Assembly: GCA_045599035.1 (NCBI GenBank) | Contig: JAZRVI010000036.1 | Coordinates: 1 to 6,834, forward strand | DNA: 6,834 bases | Reading direction: 5' to 3' | Source of the DNA: CATZDY01 sp045599035 | Lineage (GTDB): Bacteria; Bacillota; Desulfotomaculia; Desulfotomaculales; Desulfocucumaceae | Part shown: positions 6,469 to 6,834 of the stretch, one piece after another | Layout: every line of letters begins with the position of its first letter | How positions within the stretch are numbered: the first letter of the stretch is position 1 | Notes under the pieces: generated by a model | Seen by the model: the letters and a program-made list of their open reading frames with translations, nothing else | What the model was told of the DNA's origin: nothing | Databases searched by the model: none | Made by a program: the position numbers and the translations under genes

Positions 6469-6834
6469 CTATTCCTTATTGCTAACTCCAGCTTCGTCAA
6501 AGGTACGAACCTTGGCCAAAATCTGAGCCGCCGATTCTACTATATTCATGGCAATAGCAGCTCCAGTACCTTCACCCACCCGCAGATTTAAGCTCAAAAG
6601 CGGTTTCAGACCCAAAGCTTCCCACATAAAAGCATGGCCAACTTCCACCGATTTATGAGAAGCAATCATATAATCAACCGAAGCCGGAGCCAGACCTTTG
6701 GCAATTAAAGCTCCAGCAGTTGAAATAAAACCATCTACAACCACCGGGATTTTATGATAGGCTGCTCCCAAGATCAAACCAGCAATTCCAGCAATTTCTA
6801 ATCCTCCCACTTTCATCAAAACTTCCAGGGCATT
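6469..6834 (-). CDS. cobT: Nicotinate-nucleotide--dimethylbenzimidazole phosphoribosyltransferase, C-terminal part
   Basis: CobT transfers phosphoribose from nicotinate mononucleotide to 5,6-dimethylbenzimidazole or another lower-ligand base, giving the alpha-riboside phosphate used in cobamide nucleotide loop assembly. The window holds only the last 121 residues; the gene runs off the right edge with the frame open. The visible part is characteristic: EVLMKVGGLEIAGIAGLILGA, PVVVDGFISTAGALIA, ASHKSVEVGH, and LRVGEGTGAAIAMN with the catalytic Glu (codon 6571-6573; it corresponds to Glu317 of the Salmonella enzyme). The distance from this Glu to the C-terminus is close to that of known CobT proteins, so this end looks intact. 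The start, promoter and any cobalamin riboswitch would lie outside the window. It is followed by the long inverted repeat at 6394-6433. Confidence 0.93.
   Translation of the reverse strand, partial: NALEVLMKVGGLEIAGIAGLILGAAYHKIPVVVDGFISTAGALIAKGLAPASVDYMIASHKSVEVGHAFMWEALGLKPLLSLNLRVGEGTGAAIAMNIVESAAQILAKVRTFDEAGVSNKE

Overview
The window is ordinary-looking chromosomal DNA from what is most likely an anaerobic, Gram-positive-type bacterium (Bacillota, Clostridia or a close relative). The grounds are strong GGAGG-type ribosome binding sites, AT-rich intergenic DNA with near-consensus sigma-A promoters, a ComEA/ComEC pair without an intervening comEB, a DUF1638-family gene of the kind seen in anaerobes with corrinoid metabolism, and a clostridial-style acyl-CoA ligase. 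The genus cannot be fixed from the sequence alone. No rRNA, tRNA, insertion sequence, prophage or CRISPR array was seen.

Layout. Positions 1-298 are non-coding: a small possible terminator at the left edge (probably of an upstream + strand gene), AT-rich DNA with a short direct repeat, a good promoter (160-188), then a leader of about 100 nt with two hairpins. Positions 299-2503 are a two-gene + strand operon: an AMP-forming acyl-CoA ligase, then a small FMN nitroreductase-family protein. It converges on comEC; the two stop codons overlap and a strong hairpin terminator lies inside the last codons of comEC. Positions 2500-5458 (- strand) hold comEA followed by comEC, overlapping by 35 bp, encoding the DNA receptor and the transport channel for DNA uptake. 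Positions 5571-6257 (- strand) hold a DUF1638-family gene with its own consensus promoter at 6295-6324. The right edge (6469-6834, - strand) is the C-terminal third of cobT, the lower-ligand activating enzyme of cobamide synthesis, followed by a long perfect inverted repeat that probably ends its transcript.

How the genes relate. The ligase and nitroreductase are probably co-transcribed, but their substrates cannot be told from sequence. comEA and comEC act together in DNA uptake. The DUF1638 protein beside cobT is compatible with a role linked to corrinoids, but each has separate transcription signals, so this is only a contextual hint. I found no clear new multi-gene system. The parts most worth a second look are the double-hairpin leader of the ligase operon, the terminator embedded in the comEC coding sequence, and the cysteine-rich DUF1638 protein next to cobT.
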